A stretch of 37,971 bases of DNA from Methanosarcinales archaeon (GTDB taxonomy: Archaea > Halobacteriota > Methanosarcinia > Methanosarcinales > Methanogasteraceae): NCBI GenBank assembly GCA_030625165.1, contig DAOURL010000005.1, positions 1 through 37,971 of the forward strand, in the 5' to 3' direction. The number at the start of each line of letters is the position of its first letter. Position 1 is the first letter of the stretch. Position numbers and translations under genes: made by a program. Shown in pieces: positions 37,122 through 37,971 of the stretch. The notes beneath the pieces are model-generated. The model was not told the origin of the DNA, searched no databases, and saw only the letters and a list, made by a program, of their open reading frames with translations.

Positions 37122-37853
37122 CTACTCTCTGCGCCGCATCACCGCATACAGCGCCGCAAGCACTCCTGCTGCTGCGAAGACCGCGGTGAACCCGGGCGCA
37201 TCCTTCTTCGCCGTCCCTGCCATCGTGCCTTCCGCCGCCGGTGCAGTCGTCTCTGCCGCCGCGGGTTTCGCCTTCGTCTGTGCTGGAGTCGGTGTCACGT
37301 GCTCGCTCGGCGGCGCAGCTGTCGCGGTTGCTGTCGCCGATGCTGCCGGTGCTTCTGTCGCGGTCACAGTCGGTGTTGGGGTCTCGAACCATCCCGGCGG
37401 ATATGTGCCGCCTCCGCCGCCGGTTGGTATTGAACCGACGAGTCCGAAGGTACCCTCGAGTCCTTCCAGTGCCTGCTCATCGCTGACGCAATCTGCCGAG
37501 AGCGTTCCGGTGCCGGATGCATTCCACGCCCATACCGTGATGTTTACCCATCTGCCTGGATTGACGGTCTCATTTATGGACGTGTTTATGGACGTGTTTA
37601 TGGTGCCGTTGTACCAGACATCGTTTACGCTGACGTTGTATGAGTCTGTGACGTTCCCGAGGGGTTCGCCAGCAGTCCAGCTGTAGTTCACCCAGTCGCG
37701 GCATGTGGTGTTCGTAAGGTTTGTGGGGTCTGGCGGGATGTATGTTGCCGATGCCAGAGCAGGCGAGATGCAAACCGCAAGCATTGCAGCAGTAAAAGCG
37801 ATTAAGATCACGCTGTTGCACTCTTTCCGAATGCTTCTACTAACTTTCATCAT
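37122..37853 (-). CDS. PGF-CTERM cell-surface protein with one N-glycosylation-sequon-rich Fn3-like module
   Basis: Signal peptide; 'YIPPDPTNLTNTTCRDWVNYSWTAG...NITVWAWNASGTGTLS'; Thr/Pro/Ala-rich stalk; 'APGFTAVFAAAGVLAALYAVMRRRE'. Confidence 0.8.
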   Translation of the reverse strand: MMKVSRSIRKECNSVILIAFTAAMLAVCISPALASATYIPPDPTNLTNTTCRDWVNYSWTAGEPLGNVTDSYNVSVNDVWYNGTINTSINTSINETVNPGRWVNITVWAWNASGTGTLSADCVSDEQALEGLEGTFGLVGSIPTGGGGGTYPPGWFETPTPTVTATEAPAASATATATAAPPSEHVTPTPAQTKAKPAAAETTAPAAEGTMAGTAKKDAPGFTAVFAAAGVLAALYAVMRRRE

Positions 37854-37971
37854 CCCGCGCCCCTGTTTCCAATCATGCCCGCCCGCTGCTACCGCGGCGC
37901 AGACGGATGCCACAAGCGTGTGCGCACGAGTAAGCATGTCGGATGTAGCATTTGCAATCGTTTTATTCTGT

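Overview
Archaeal chromosomal window with a methanogen/ANME-like gene complement (methanogenesis marker 11-like protein, methanogen-type SerRS, PolD small subunit, RfcL, L21e-Rpb4-DUF655-KsgA cluster). Recognisable blocks: (1) a 5'-truncated SMC/YhaN-like ATPase followed by a decayed RNase J/metallo-beta-lactamase gene; (2) the conserved information-processing cluster, ending in a CTP-transferase-like + DUF92 fusion; (3) an 11-heme cytochrome c with a PGF-CTERM-like anchor; (4) MMP11, LeuD-like, GlyA, SerS2, PolD DP1 and a cis-prenyltransferase-like protein lacking the catalytic motif; (5) a 10-gene Mrp/Mbh-type cation antiporter operon (about 14.3-22.3 kb); (6) a structured intergenic region with mutually exclusive hairpins at 22.38-22.48 kb; (7) a ~3.4 kb accessory segment bounded by ~150-170 bp inverted repeats (V4R-like protein, 3-TM protein, Lrp regulator, RibH, and a histidine kinase with Glu at the expected phospho-acceptor His); (8) a tungstate/molybdate wtpABC operon interrupted by an HNH-like gene and by a decayed DUF4258/YgiT toxin-antitoxin pair; (9) an aminotransferase, a COG2509-like FAD oxidoreductase and a PGF-CTERM surface protein. 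Two families of palindromic intergenic elements (ATTCGTG-rich and CCACAGAGG-rich) recur. All calls come from reading the sequence and supplied ORFs; no database search was run.
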